NCBI GenBank assembly: GCA_039619475.1 | Contig: CM077115.1 | Coordinates: 154,045,774 to 154,109,773, forward strand | Direction of reading: 5' to 3' | DNA: 64,000 nucleotides | From: Icerya purchasi | Taxonomy: Eukaryota; Arthropoda; Insecta; Hemiptera; Monophlebidae | Notes under the pieces: model-generated | The model's database searches: none | Told to the model about the DNA's origin: nothing | Seen by the model: only the letters and a program-made list of their open reading frames with translations | Program-made: the position numbers and the translations under genes | Part shown: positions 12,495 through 25,000 of the stretch, piece after piece | Layout: each line of letters opens with the position of its first letter | Position numbering within the stretch: position 1 is the first letter of the stretch

Positions 12495-13995
12495 CCTTTT
12501 TTTTCACAAAAAATAATTAAAATTAATGCAGACAATCGCAACAATCGCTAAACTTTATCGCTGCAATAATACTTTCAACATTATTAATAAATGTGCTAAC
12601 ATCGAGACTTTCCCCACTTATCACTTAACATAACTGTGTTTTTCATTAAAATTAAACTTCTTTTCGTAAATAAAAAAGGGTCATATATTAACGCTTAAAA
12701 ATTTCACTCGTAATCTTTGTGAACTAAAACCACGAAAAGTAAAACCAACGACACGTCACTTTGTTCAAATCCAAAAAGTAAATTCTTCTCATGTATAATT
12801 CCAGACTAAAACATGATAACTCGTGCTACGCAGTAATCTTTTCTTACGCCAAATTTATATACTCGTAGATACTAAAAATTATACATATGAAAAAAAGGCT
12901 CGTCATCAAGCGCATAAAAGAACGTCAGATAATCCGCAGTTTCGAAAATTTCTTAATATAAAGAAGTTGCTTAACATAAAAACAGAAATATAAATCAAAG
13001 GAATTTTAATAAAGTCTGCATCGTTCAAAGTAACAACAAAGTTGTTAAACCACGTTTAAAATTGAACGCCGTCAGCCATTCTCGAATGTATGTCTGTTGT
13101 GCTTATCTAGCTGTGAAGATAAACCATCTGAAAATGCTCGAACGTTAGAAATTAAACACTTGAAAACATCATCCGGTTCAGGACGATGTTAATTTTGGTA
13201 AAAAACATCATGCTGAACCGTCGATAAATATACGGGGAAACTTTTTTCCTATTTATTTCAATATACTCGTTCTGACCGTATTAACTGTTTTTTTTTTGTT
13301 TTTTTTTTTTTTTAATCTAATAAATTCATATGTTGAATGAATAACAAAATTACGCTAATATATTGTGTTGCGTTTAAATTAAAATCTGGACGTTCCGCAG
13401 CTTTCTCCTTAATTATACTACAAAAATATAAATAAATATTTCGAATCTAATAGATTATTAAAAGTTTGAAGTCGCATATGCGACTTTCATTTACAGTAAT
13501 TTTTAATTCTCCGAATAGAGGTCCCATTAACGTAACAGGTTCCGCGTAACACAACCGTAAGTTATTTATTCTTCTGCAGTTCTCGCCTTTCTCGTTCGTG
13601 TTATAGCTTTTCGATTTTAAAATTAAATAATTATAGACTTCTATACGATGCCGTCTAAGGAAAATTCTGGCATGCCCCTTTGATCTTACGCCTTCATCAC
13701 GACGTAATCCTTGAAAAAATATTATGCACGAATTCCTCTTTTTAATTTTCTTCTGCCAAACGATGTGTGATCCATTAACTGTCGCAATACTGATAAATGT
13801 ATACTACTTTAATAATATTAAATAAACGTTAAATAGTTCACCGATCGAAAAAGACGATATAACGCATGATCGCATTTATTATGTGTATTTGTTTTTTCCA
13901 ATTAGGATATAAACGATATACATCAATCGCAAACGAAATTACGAAAAGTTAAAGAAACGAACATATTCAATTTCGTACGATTAATAGTGCTCCGA

Positions 13996-14148
13996 ATGAT
14001 TTACGGATTTGCGTCAATGTTTGGATTTGGGGAAACGTTGGAAAATTTTGCGGGCGGATTTCTTGTGCCTCCCGGCGTCGCCGATTCCGATTACGACGGT
14101 TTCGGTCTGGTGGATGATGACTACGACGGCAGCGATTACGATTATTAA
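13996..14148 (+). CDS. Candidate terminal exon or small ORF, acidic Asp/Tyr/Gly-rich
   Basis: A 50-codon plus-strand ORF starting ATGATTTACGG. The protein has a hydrophobic/Gly start (GFASMFGFGETLENFAGGF), then VPPGVADSDYDGFG, and ends in a DDDYDGSDYDY tail before TAA. Its base composition is far richer in G and C than its AT-rich surroundings. A possible acceptor (GTACGATTAATAG) lies 11 bases upstream, in a phase that keeps this frame open, and AATAAA lies about 50 bases past the stop (14198). I do not recognise the protein. It could be the last exon of a gene converging on Br140, a free small ORF, or chance. Confidence 0.4.
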   Translation: MIYGFASMFGFGETLENFAGGFLVPPGVADSDYDGFGLVDDDYDGSDYDY

Positions 14149-14199
14149 TAATATATATTTTTTTCATACTTAACATATTACCGCCGTTGTAACTTCAAT

Positions 14200-16439
14200 A
14201 AATAGAACTTTTGTATATAACAGGGCGAAAAAAACAGTTCTCTCTTGCTATAATAAACGAAATATAATTTTAAAAAAGCACTTCCGATATAATACTCCGA
14301 TAGAGTTACAATGTTGAAAAAGTCTGGGTTATTTTTTTTTTTTTTCTTAAAGAAAGAATATTAATGAAAAATTTAATTTTTTACACCAAAAGTACATCTA
14401 AAATAACTCTGATTTAGTGTTGTGTTTTAAAATGGTTCTATTTTTAACAGTAATCTTCATGACCTATGATATACAAAAACACACCGTCTTCTAATATATT
14501 AAAAGGAAAAAAATGGATTTGTAGTAATAATTTCAGAAAGTTATTAATTTTCTTAAAGATTATAAAAATCCGCAATTTTTCTTAATTTATATTACTTAAA
14601 TTTAACTTGTGTTATGTATCTCAATATATTTTTACCTATCTCTTTTTATTTACTTTTTTTTTATAATTTTTTAATTTAAATCCAATCCGATATTACTTTA
14701 TCAACTATTTTCTAAATAGCGCTGTGTGAATTTAGCATTAGAAGAGTTGATATCCTGATAATAACTTAAAGAATTAATATTTATTTTTTTTTTTATTTAT
14801 TCTATTCAATTTATAAGATATTTTATTAGTTTTTATTTAAATTAACAATTTACAAAAACATAGAAAATATCACAAAAAACCGAACGCAACTTTCTTTTTA
14901 ACGCGTGTAAATTTCACTATTTATATATCTGCGGTGCAATATGTATATACTATATATAATTAATCACGTGTTTGTAAAAGTCATCACTTATAATTTAAAA
15001 AAGTCCTTTAATCGCAAACGAATTCGTTTATAAATATTAATGAATAAACTTTTCCCTAATATAATTTATGTTAATATGATCTTTCTTAAAAGATGAAATT
15101 TATTTATTTACCGAATGAAAGGTGTAAAATTATATTTGTAAATATTATTTAATATAGATATGTATTAACTTTTCTCGTGCTTTATAAAATTATGCATTTT
15201 AATCTATATAACAGTTTGTTTATAAATGAAATAAACTAATTTGAATTGTTTTTAACGCGTACTTGTTATTTCAGATATTTAAATGAATAAATTATTTCAT
15301 TGTTTAAATGTAAAATCTACACATTTGGCTAACAAAAAGAATGAAAAGAAAAAACACACATTAAAAACCGTATTTTACGAAGCCGATATTAAATATCACG
15401 TGTAATCGACGCGAAAAAAACAAATTCAACTTAAGTGTTTTCCTTAAAGAAATCAATATACTAATGACTCTCGGGAAATTAGTATTTTAAGAATTATAAA
15501 AATAAAAGTCGTAAAAGGCGATAAGAATAATTAAAATACATTCTAATTTCAATGTATTTACTAATTTAAATATTTATTAGGAACAGTTTTAATATTTTCA
15601 ACCTACAATATCTTATAATAATAAATCTTAACTCTATAATAATAAATAATAATGAAAATATTAATATTATTCATACATTAAAGTGATAAAACCGTATGCA
15701 GTAATAGCAAAAATAATGATAATAATGTAATAACGTAATATCTACAATATGACAAGAAAAATGGAATATGAATATAGATGTAATATAAACTGCTATCCAC
15801 AAATCGTAAATTAATTTGAAATTTACTACACAAATATAAGAAAAAAAATGTCATCATTCGGGCCGTGGCGAGATCCGTAAAATCAAGTTTACATAATACA
15901 TACAGAAATGTAAACGGCAATAATAATCACACTTATTCAATAATAGTCTGAAATATATTTTGCGATAATATGTAAAATGGCACTGTTATTTATGATTTGA
16001 TTAAAAATTTACTTAAGCATAAAAATATTTAATAATTAACTAAGAAGAATTTTAATAATAATAATAATTACTTAATACTATAACAGAACATAATGGACCA
16101 GATATAATGAATAATAAACAAGGTTTAATTATACTTATATGTTGCAACATCATTTGGCACTAATTTAAAAAAATATATATATTAATTGTTAAAAAAATAA
16201 ATGAAAAACATTTGGAAATTCGATAAAAATGATTTCAGTAATCAAAAATCCAGTAAAAACTTCTAAAACTCTGGTTACACATTAGGGTTGTTTGAATTTA
16301 CCCCATAAAACGGTCTAGAATATACAAAAAATAATTTTATTAAACACATAGCTCCTAAAAATGCGAAAATTTTCTAACAAATAAGAAAAAGATTAAACAT
16401 ACTGCTGGCTGGATTATCAAAGCTAAAAATTGAAAGAAG

Positions 16440-16497
<58 letters not shown>

Positions 16498-18140
16498 CAA
16501 CAATATAATAATATAATAATAATAATAATAATAATAAAAACAATAATACAGTTATTTATAAAATGTAATAACTTCCATTTTGGTCATTGTTAAAATATCA
16601 TAAGCAAAAAAGTTATTTAAACTTTTAATAAAAAACAACAGATTATTAAGCGGCATTTAATAAATTTGTAGCACGTTATATTACTAGAATATTATGACTC
16701 ATGCTATAATTATGAAATCTACAACGGATATAATTATATTAACTAGATTTCCCGCTGTCGATTAAAGGGGAGTTTATCAGCAAGTATCAAAAAAATCGGT
16801 ATTCATTTTAACCGCGATTAGTAATTTTATAATTGCCGTTGTAAAGTAAAATTTCAAAAAAAAAAAAAAAAAAAAAACAAAAAAAAAACAGTACGAGCTT
16901 TACGTTTTGAAAAAATAAATGTCATTAAAAGAACTAAACATAAACAGAATAAAATCGTACATTTTTAAAAATAAAAGTCTAACCAATAAACGTGCTATTG
17001 GCTCTTTTTTGTTTCTTTGTAAAAAAATTAATATTAAAAAATAAAGGATTTTCGAAATAACTGAAAACAGCAAATATTTGCATTACTAAAATTAAAAGGA
17101 ATTTAAGAAACAAACAAAATAAATGAACGTTTTAATGATTTTTAAATTTTATTTTACGTACAAAACAGATTACAGACTGGAATTATCTAATTCCGTGATT
17201 AATGTAACAAATAAAACGTAATTAAAGTTGAAAAAGACAAAGAACAATAAATTAATACAATTTGAATCATCGCGGTGATCGAACTCAGTCCGTGGTAATT
17301 TCATTCTTTGCAAAGCATCGCGTGCCATTAATAAAATACTACAACGCACACGGTCAACGTAACTTTACGTTAAATCGAATCCGTTATGGCCATCTACAGT
17401 CACGGTAGGCTATGATAATTTCCAGTTCCAATTTACATACCTGTAGAGTGATTTTTTCTTAATCGCGGCTGAGGGTTCAAAAAAAATTGTCAAGACCGTT
17501 TAAGTTTATTGCATATGAAAAAATTGTAAAAGCATACGTAATAAATAACACGTATAAACACAAAATGTTCGTTTACTAGACGAAATATACTAGATCATCA
17601 GCAATGTTACCGCGCATTTGATTAAAATACACTTTACATTTTAATTAGGTAAGTAAAGAATTTTTTTTTTTATCTTATCTTGTTCAAATTATATATCAAA
17701 TATTGATTCGGTTTTCCTTTCAAATGATTCTGAGAATTTTTAAAATAAAAATTAACGGTGTCGAGATTTATTTGGCGTTTAGTTAACAACGAAATAAATA
17801 TTAAAATCATAATTAAAATAATTTGAAATTTGAAATAAATACTAACGCTATCGGCTCGTTTCAGCTTAAAATGAAACATATAAACGAACTAAACAGAATT
17901 CCGCAACTAAAAGAATCTTCTCGTCTTTTTTGGCAAATATTCCAAAGTTTTTCTAATCTTTAAAAAATATACCTAAGCCAATTATCTTTCAAACAGGAAA
18001 AAAAAAAGAGTTATAACACCTTCATCGCCTTATAACTTTGTTCATATGTGCTTTCTTTGAATTTATTTTATTTTATTTGCAGAAGCTACAAGCACAGCTT
18101 TCGAATTTTCCCGTACATAACTAAGCTTAATACTATTCAT
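14200..18140. other. Intergenic, very AT-rich
   Basis: Long A, T and AAT runs; no gene recognised. It separates the candidate plus-strand exon near 14.1 kb from the convergent 3' end of Br140. Confidence 0.5.
16441..16535. repeat. (AAT)n microsatellite
   Basis: Nearly pure TAA/ATA triplets broken by a short ACAACAACA stretch. Confidence 0.95.
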
Positions 18141-18161
18141 GTTATATATATATATACATAT

Positions 18162-18209
<48 letters not shown>

Positions 18210-18219
18210 ATATACATAT

Positions 18220-18261
<42 letters not shown>

Positions 18262-18319
18262 ATATATACATATACACACATATACATATATACATATATA
18301 TACATATACACACATATAC

Positions 18320-18352
<33 letters not shown>
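18141..18352. repeat. Compound (CATATA/TACATA)n microsatellite
   Basis: About 210 bases of alternating TATATA, CATATACATA and CACACATATA units. Open frames on both strands here (His/Ile/Tyr/Thr repeats) are by-products of the repeat. Confidence 0.95.
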
Positions 18353-18635
18353 CTTAAAAAGTAATTAATTCACAATATTATGTTGAACATAAGTAATAAA
18401 ACTATCATATAAAAAATACATAAAACATATTGCAACTATTAAAAAAATATTAAAAAACATCGACTTGTTTCGGCGAATTACCGTCATTATCAAGATATGT
18501 CTTAATAATTACGGTAGTTCGTCGAAACTAATCGATGTTTTTTAATAATTGTAATATGTTTTGTGTATTTTTTCTATGATAATTTTATTATTTATGTTTA
18601 GCACTGTGAATTAATTACTTTTCAAGTATATAAAA
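18351..18635. mobile_element. Foldback element, arms about 135 bp
   Basis: AAGTAATTAATTCAC...AAACATCGA...GTTTCG-CGAA-TACCGT is followed by a short spacer near 18490-18505 and the near-complete inverted copy ending GTGAATTAATTACTT. This makes a hairpin of about 285 bp with few mismatches. It directly abuts the long TA/CA microsatellite on the left and lies just past the Br140 3' end. Confidence 0.8.
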
Positions 18636-18636
18636 A

Positions 18637-18642
18637 TTTATT
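18637..18642 (-). promoter_or_regulatory. Candidate Br140 poly(A) signal
   Basis: AATAAA on the minus strand (TTTATT on plus), about 240 bases past the Br140 stop. It is the nearest match I noticed and sits just before a foldback element. Many chance matches exist in DNA this AT-rich. Confidence 0.3.
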
Positions 18643-18882
18643 AGTAAAATGTTCGCATGAATTTCAATACAACTATGATTAGCGGCGTATAAAGTCTTCG
18701 CAAACCTGAAATATCCACAACGAAAATAAAATTTACTTTTCATTTAGAAATGCGTTGATGGAGATAATTCAATATAACTTAAGCTAATGAATAAATCCGA
18801 GATTTTTAACAAACATACCAACAAAATCTCGGAAGAGTACTTTCAATAGATGGACGAAATAATTCAACTAAATCAGCCTTTC

Positions 18883-19033
18883 TCAGCGACTGTCGGTTCT
18901 ATGAACTAATGCTTCGCGATATGCTTTACGAGCGCTTTTCTTCTCACTAGGTTTTCGATATTCGGCCAGTTTCATTTCATCCAACTCCTTGTCAACACCC
19001 AACCGCTGCACTTTATTACGAGAAAGCCATTGC
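18883..19033 (-). CDS. Br140: Br140 exon Q: PWWP end and stop
   Basis: Residues 937-986 and TGA. The acceptor is [31 protein letters not shown] and a basic helix [15 protein letters not shown] close the PWWP domain as in other BRPF proteins. It ends at the C-terminus without the extra acidic tail of vertebrate BRPF1. Confidence 0.93.
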
Positions 19034-22000
19034 CTGCAATTGATATATTAACACAATTAAAAGATTTGTTTCGTTAAGTTTTAATAAAAATAAAATATCG
19101 TTCTTTATGCGATTTAATTAAAATCTTAACGGAAGCAGGAAGTTCTAACGACGACCGTATAATATTTTACGTCTCAATTTATATGAAGAATTGAAAAGAA
19201 TATTTACACGAAGAAACTAGCGGATAATGTGGAACCCGGTTGATCCGAATAACTTTTACCATCTAGTACCGAACTTTTAATCGATAAATACGAAAATTTA
19301 TCCTAGAAGAGCGGGCAATTATCACGATTACTCTTTTCTTGACGTCCCTATATGGCCACGACGCCGTTTAATGCAAACTATCTATCCACGTAATAATATT
19401 TCTACTTTATAGAAAATGGCATTTCGACGAAGATCCAATTTTAACTGTAATTATGCTTTAAGATGCGAATGAATAGTGCACTATACCTTATGTTAATAGT
19501 ATTGCAATGGAAGAAAAAATTGTATTAAAATTAGCGCGCGTATTTTCGTGACATTCAGTACAGAAAGAAGAAATTAATTAAAAAAATAAAACCGAAAGTA
19601 TGTAAAATTACCACGTTCGTTTAGCTCCGTACAACAGCAGTACCAGATATCCAGATTCACCATAGGTCGCCGCTAAATCTAGAACATCTTTCGGAGGTGA
19701 AGGTATTGGAACACCATTATGCACATAATCTCGCGGCATTTTTGGATCAACGATCTGAAAAATTTATATAATTTTTTTATACAATGTCCACTCAAATAAT
19801 CACTAATGTTCGCGTTGCGAAAAATTCGTTTAAAAAACATTAATAATGGCACGTATTTTAACTCAGTTATAATAATGAATGCATTGTAAATATATAGTGT
19901 AAATACAAAACAGTTTTGTATGACATTTTGTTCGTTTATAATCGTAGTTTAATTATAGCAAACATTCAAAGTTAGTTAACGCGAAACAAAGGAATTCATA
20001 AAGCCGATAAATTATTCGAGTATCAGATAACTTTAAATCGTGTAATACATATATAAATCAAAAATTATATTACTTTCAATACGGGAAAAAAAAAATGAAA
20101 AATTAAATAAAATAAAAATTTAGAATGACACTAATAAAAATCATAATAGAGTCACGCCTACGCGTAAATTCATAGGTTTACAACTTATATAAGCTAATTT
20201 AAAATATTCAAGAAAAAAGAAACAGATATTTTGTGAAAAAATGTAATTTTCCGACGAAAGAAATAATGGAAATGATAAAAAAAAAAAAAATGCATTAATA
20301 ATGACGCATTAAGAAACAAAAGTGGAACATATGTGAAAGTTAAGAAGAAAAAAATGGTTCATTAATAATCGCAATCGTGAAAATTAAAATACAAAAAAAA
20401 AAATAGTAATGTATTTAGGTGACCCAAGATGGCTACTCCATCTGGCTAGTAAAAAACAAAACTACCAAATAGCATGATACATGTACAGGCAAATTAAAAG
20501 GGAAAAAAAAGACGTGGGAATTGATTTTGTTCGGAAAAAGTATTAGTCACACTATTAACAACACTAGCACAAATTATACCGCAATATAAATAAAAATAAT
20601 CGTGATCGTCGCATCGATGACAATATATTAAATTCTCGCTATTACTACATATACTACTATTATTTGACGATATTGTACCACTTCTCGTGGGAATTAACAC
20701 GCGCTGTTGGACAATTGCAGATGTGCATTGAAGCTGATACAGGTTCTCTTATCATCAGATGATTGCATTCTTCTCTAGTCGCAGTCACGTAGTAGTAGCA
20801 ACTGTAATTACTTCTAGCGATTGGTAAACAACACGTAATGCGTTTAATTCGATTCGTGTCAATTACCGTCCTTAGCCTCTCTCCTGTGACATTTACTATG
20901 GATGGGCGGTTGTTTTGTTGCTTTTTGAATATCCTTCTATTATCAGCATCGTCGTTAATCGTAAGAATAAACTTTTCACGCTACAATAATTTCATTATAG
21001 AATAAACCATTAAATCTGCCGTATCTATGCATCCCGTTTGATAATTAGTTAATGAATTTAAATAATTGGTAATTACAAACATAACAGAACAACATCATAA
21101 GTTGGAACAAGCAGGGAACATACGTCGTCTAAAGTTGAAAGAGGGGAAAAAAAAAAAGAAGAAATATTACTAAATATTAAGTTAGCATATACGTATTCTA
21201 AACCTAAACTGTGCGCCGCACTTTAGTCTAAAAAAGAAGAAATAAAAAATATTAGAAAATAGGAATGTAGATTGAAATCGCATCGACTTGGAGAATAAAA
21301 AAACCATTCGCAAAATTCCAGACAATCTTTTTAAATAACTGTTTTTTATCTCGTTCATCACACAATATCGAGTCTACTTTGAAAACACATTACCAGCCCG
21401 CACGATGCAGACACGCGGAAGTTACTATCCGATTAAGTATCCTTCGTTCCATTCTTGATGACGAAACTGACACCGTAAACAAACGAATGTCTACCGCCAA
21501 GTGAGCTCTAGAAACGTCAATTTACGCCCGGTGGAAACGAACAGCACAAGAATTGACCATTTTTTTTAAAGAATCTGTTTTAGAAACGAACTACTAGAGT
21601 AATCAGTTTTTTTTTTTTGTTTTTTTTTTTTTTTTTTTTATGTTTACAAAAGCTAACTTTAATTCTCTTAGTTCTTTCCTGATCTTACAATACTCGAATC
21701 TTCGTAAAAAAAGAAATATTGTTCGACTAAACGTTTAGATATAATTGTAAAATTTGGTAAGTTGCAAAAGTATTTTTTGTAGATAATAAAGAAAGAGTAG
21801 AGAAATCGCTCTTTGAAGATTACAACGAGGGGGAAAATCGTGATTAACTGATAAAAAAAAATAATTTAACAAAAAATAAATATAAACGTTTTCCAAAAAA
21901 TCGAATTAAAATTACGTAATTTATTACGAAAAAATTTTCCTAATAACCACTGAACAGAGATCAATACATCGCGTTATCGACGAAAACAAAAGGAAAATAC

Positions 22001-25000
22001 GAGTAATAATTTTTCGTACTTCTAGATTTTTGAAAGTGACGCACATCAAATTACAAAATCAATGACAGTAAAAAACCTCATAACGACATATATTCAAACT
22101 TACTTTGCAAACTGATAAAATGAGAGATGTATTTATTTTCCGTAAATAAAGGGATATTTCTAAAAAATTAAGGTTTAAGCATTTCTAATGAATAAAAAAA
22201 AAAAAAAAACTAAAATAAATAAAACTATGTCTAACTATTTAGCATATGTTTGCAGTTTCAAAAATATTTATTATGTCTTTATTATTTGAATATTTTATTT
22301 TACTGATATATTTATTAAATTTGAATGGAATGTGGATTCGAGAAAATTTATAAAAAATATTAACATTCTACGCGATCAAATTTATTGCGTAACTCTAATT
22401 CCGTGATTTTATAATCGCATTATAACCGGTATGTTTTGACCATTTTTTTCTTTTATTCCGTGAACAATAATCGTTAACTAAATTTTAGACACTATTCAAG
22501 CTAGTTAAAATTTATATAAGAAATATAACTTATTTATTTCACGGAAATTACAAGAGCTGGTAGCCATAGAGGTCCGGTACACTTTGCCCAAACCGGCTGC
22601 AATTTTTGCGAATCCGAAATGCCTCGACATTGTTGGTCATCATCCGGTTCACTACTGTCGGAATCGCTATCTTCATTGTTATTCCCATTGCTATCATTAT
22701 CACCGTTATTATCGGGCTCGTCATCGTTGTCCGGATCTGTGACTTCCTCGTTATTTGCCTCATCTTCTGATTCGGTGCTCTCGTAGCTCGAATCATCTGA
22801 AGATGAACTAGAACGAGAACTAGTACTGCTTTCATCCTCACTACGCGATTCTTCTTCAGATTCCTCGCCTGTTTGTATAAATATAAAACTTTAATAAAAC
22901 CAAAATCATAACGAAACTAGTGTAGTAATTACAGATCGATTTAATTATCGCTGTCTCCTCCCTCCCTTATTTATTAATTACATATTTAAGAAAACGAAAA
23001 AAGGGATGGTACAGTTCGATTAATAAAATTTCGCAGTTACCTATCATATATTCTTAGTGTAATAAATAATCACAATGTATTTTACCTCTAAGACGATAAA
23101 CTTTGAAACTATCAGAGTTAAGTAGCGCATTTTTATATTTGTTCATAAAACGACTTCGGGATTTTCTACTATAACCGCTGCTTGTCGATGGCCTACAAAA
23201 ACAAAACAAAATAAACAAAAATATTAATTAGCGCATTAAATGATAATAGCGGTATATAAACAAAACTGCGATTTAGAATTTTTTACATTCAAAGAAATTT
23301 TTAAATTTAAGCCTATCAGTGTTTATAATCAGAAGGATTGACTATGAAGAAAATAGAGCAGAGCAATATTGCGAAATATCTGAAGGAACATGTAAGGTTT
23401 AAAATTCGAATAGGGAGTAGAGACTGAATGAAATTATTTAATTCCTCGATAAAATATAGAAAAAACGAATTAAATGTGTTTAAGATACTAGTGGGAATGG
23501 AATAGGGAGGGAAAAATGAAATTAAGGCAACAATCGCTATGAAAAAAGGGTTGTCCTAAAACACAATTTTAAAAAAGTGCCGAAATGAAATACAGTTCAA
23601 GGAATCTAGCAACTATAAAATAAGACCTGAATAAAGCTGTATAGATATGTATATATCTATCTATCTATATATATATATATATCTATATAAAACTAGAGCT
23701 GATTATACAGAAAAAAATAATGCTAATAATAAAAACATCAGTGCATTTTACTGAATCTTTCAAAATAAACTCAGAACACACACTAAATATAGGTGACCGG
23801 CTAAAATTAATGATTAAAAATTACTACAGCAAACTTACTGAGGATCTGAATCTGCTAAGGCTGAAGATGGACCTTTACTTGTTGAAGGCCCTGCGACAAC
23901 TGAATCATTTGAAGGAACAAAGTTCGTCTTGCCGGTAGCTGGAATTTTACTTCTTCTTCCAGGTGGCCCTTCAAAATCATTTATTAATGAACAGGCAGGA
24001 AAAAACACGATCGCGACAAGAATAAAAATCTAAATTCACTTTACTTTTTTTGTTATACTAAAAATCTAATTTATAACGCATTTCTGAAATTAAACTTTTA
24101 AATTACTTTACATTATAAAACCTGAACTTCTTGACCTAACTGGAGTGTTCAATGCGAACCGTTCTTGCATATAGTTTGTTGTATAGTATGCAATAGATAA
24201 GGAATGAGAAATGGCGCGTATTCTTATCTTTCTTCTAGATGACTACGAATGTGTTAAAACCTACCATGTTTCGGAAAAAAGAAAGTGGAGTTCAGGGAGG
24301 ATATGAAAAGATGACTGAAATACAGAAAAACTTAAATTTGTAATATATTCGTTTAAATTCGGAAAATTTTCAAGTAATTTTTAAATTTAAAACTAGTAAT
24401 TACAGTACTTTTTTTTTTTTTGTTTATTTTTTGATTGAAATCCTATGAAAGTTACGACTAATAATAGTCGTAACAAATATATTTCTTTATTGCAATAAAC
24501 TACATCAGCGTATGTTTGTTCAGTATAAAAGAAAGGAGGAAAAATATTTAAGGTTAGCAAATAATAATAATTTTATCTTTTCACGGACTTTACTGATGAT
24601 CGGAAGATTCCAAAAGTTTACTTCGACAACTAACTTTATTTCACAGTTTTACACATTATTACGTAAATACATTTTTGTTTCTGGTACAAACCGACGTGTT
24701 AACTTTGTTTCTTAGAAAGATTTTACATTGCCCGACATCAGTGAAAAAAATTTTTATTTTAAAATTAAACTACCATATAGATTAAACAACTAAACAGTAT
24801 ACAATAAAGTACGTTAACACTGTATCTTTTATAATTAAATTAGTTTAAAACAACTTAAAAGAACGTAACGATGACTGAATTCTATTCGCTATGGCCTTTC
24901 CAAAATGTTTACCTAAAATTGTAGTTTATTCCGAGATAATCCGGATTTTTAACACATCCTATAGCGGAAACTTAAATATACGTAGGCGTTTTAAATATTC

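Noticed and set aside
13967..14176. 69-codon Arg/Asn-rich minus frame
   Set aside because: Antisense of the plus-strand Asp/Tyr-rich ORF; no start or splice context of its own.
16355..16543. Poly-Ile/Leu frame
   Set aside because: Comes from the AAT microsatellite.
18063..18368. His/Ile/Tyr/Thr repeat open frames on both strands
   Set aside because: Products of the TA/CA microsatellite.
22548..22841. 97-codon minus-strand frame rich in Met/Thr/Ile
   Set aside because: Off-frame reading of Br140 exon O; the true frame gives the Ser/acidic region and PWWP start.
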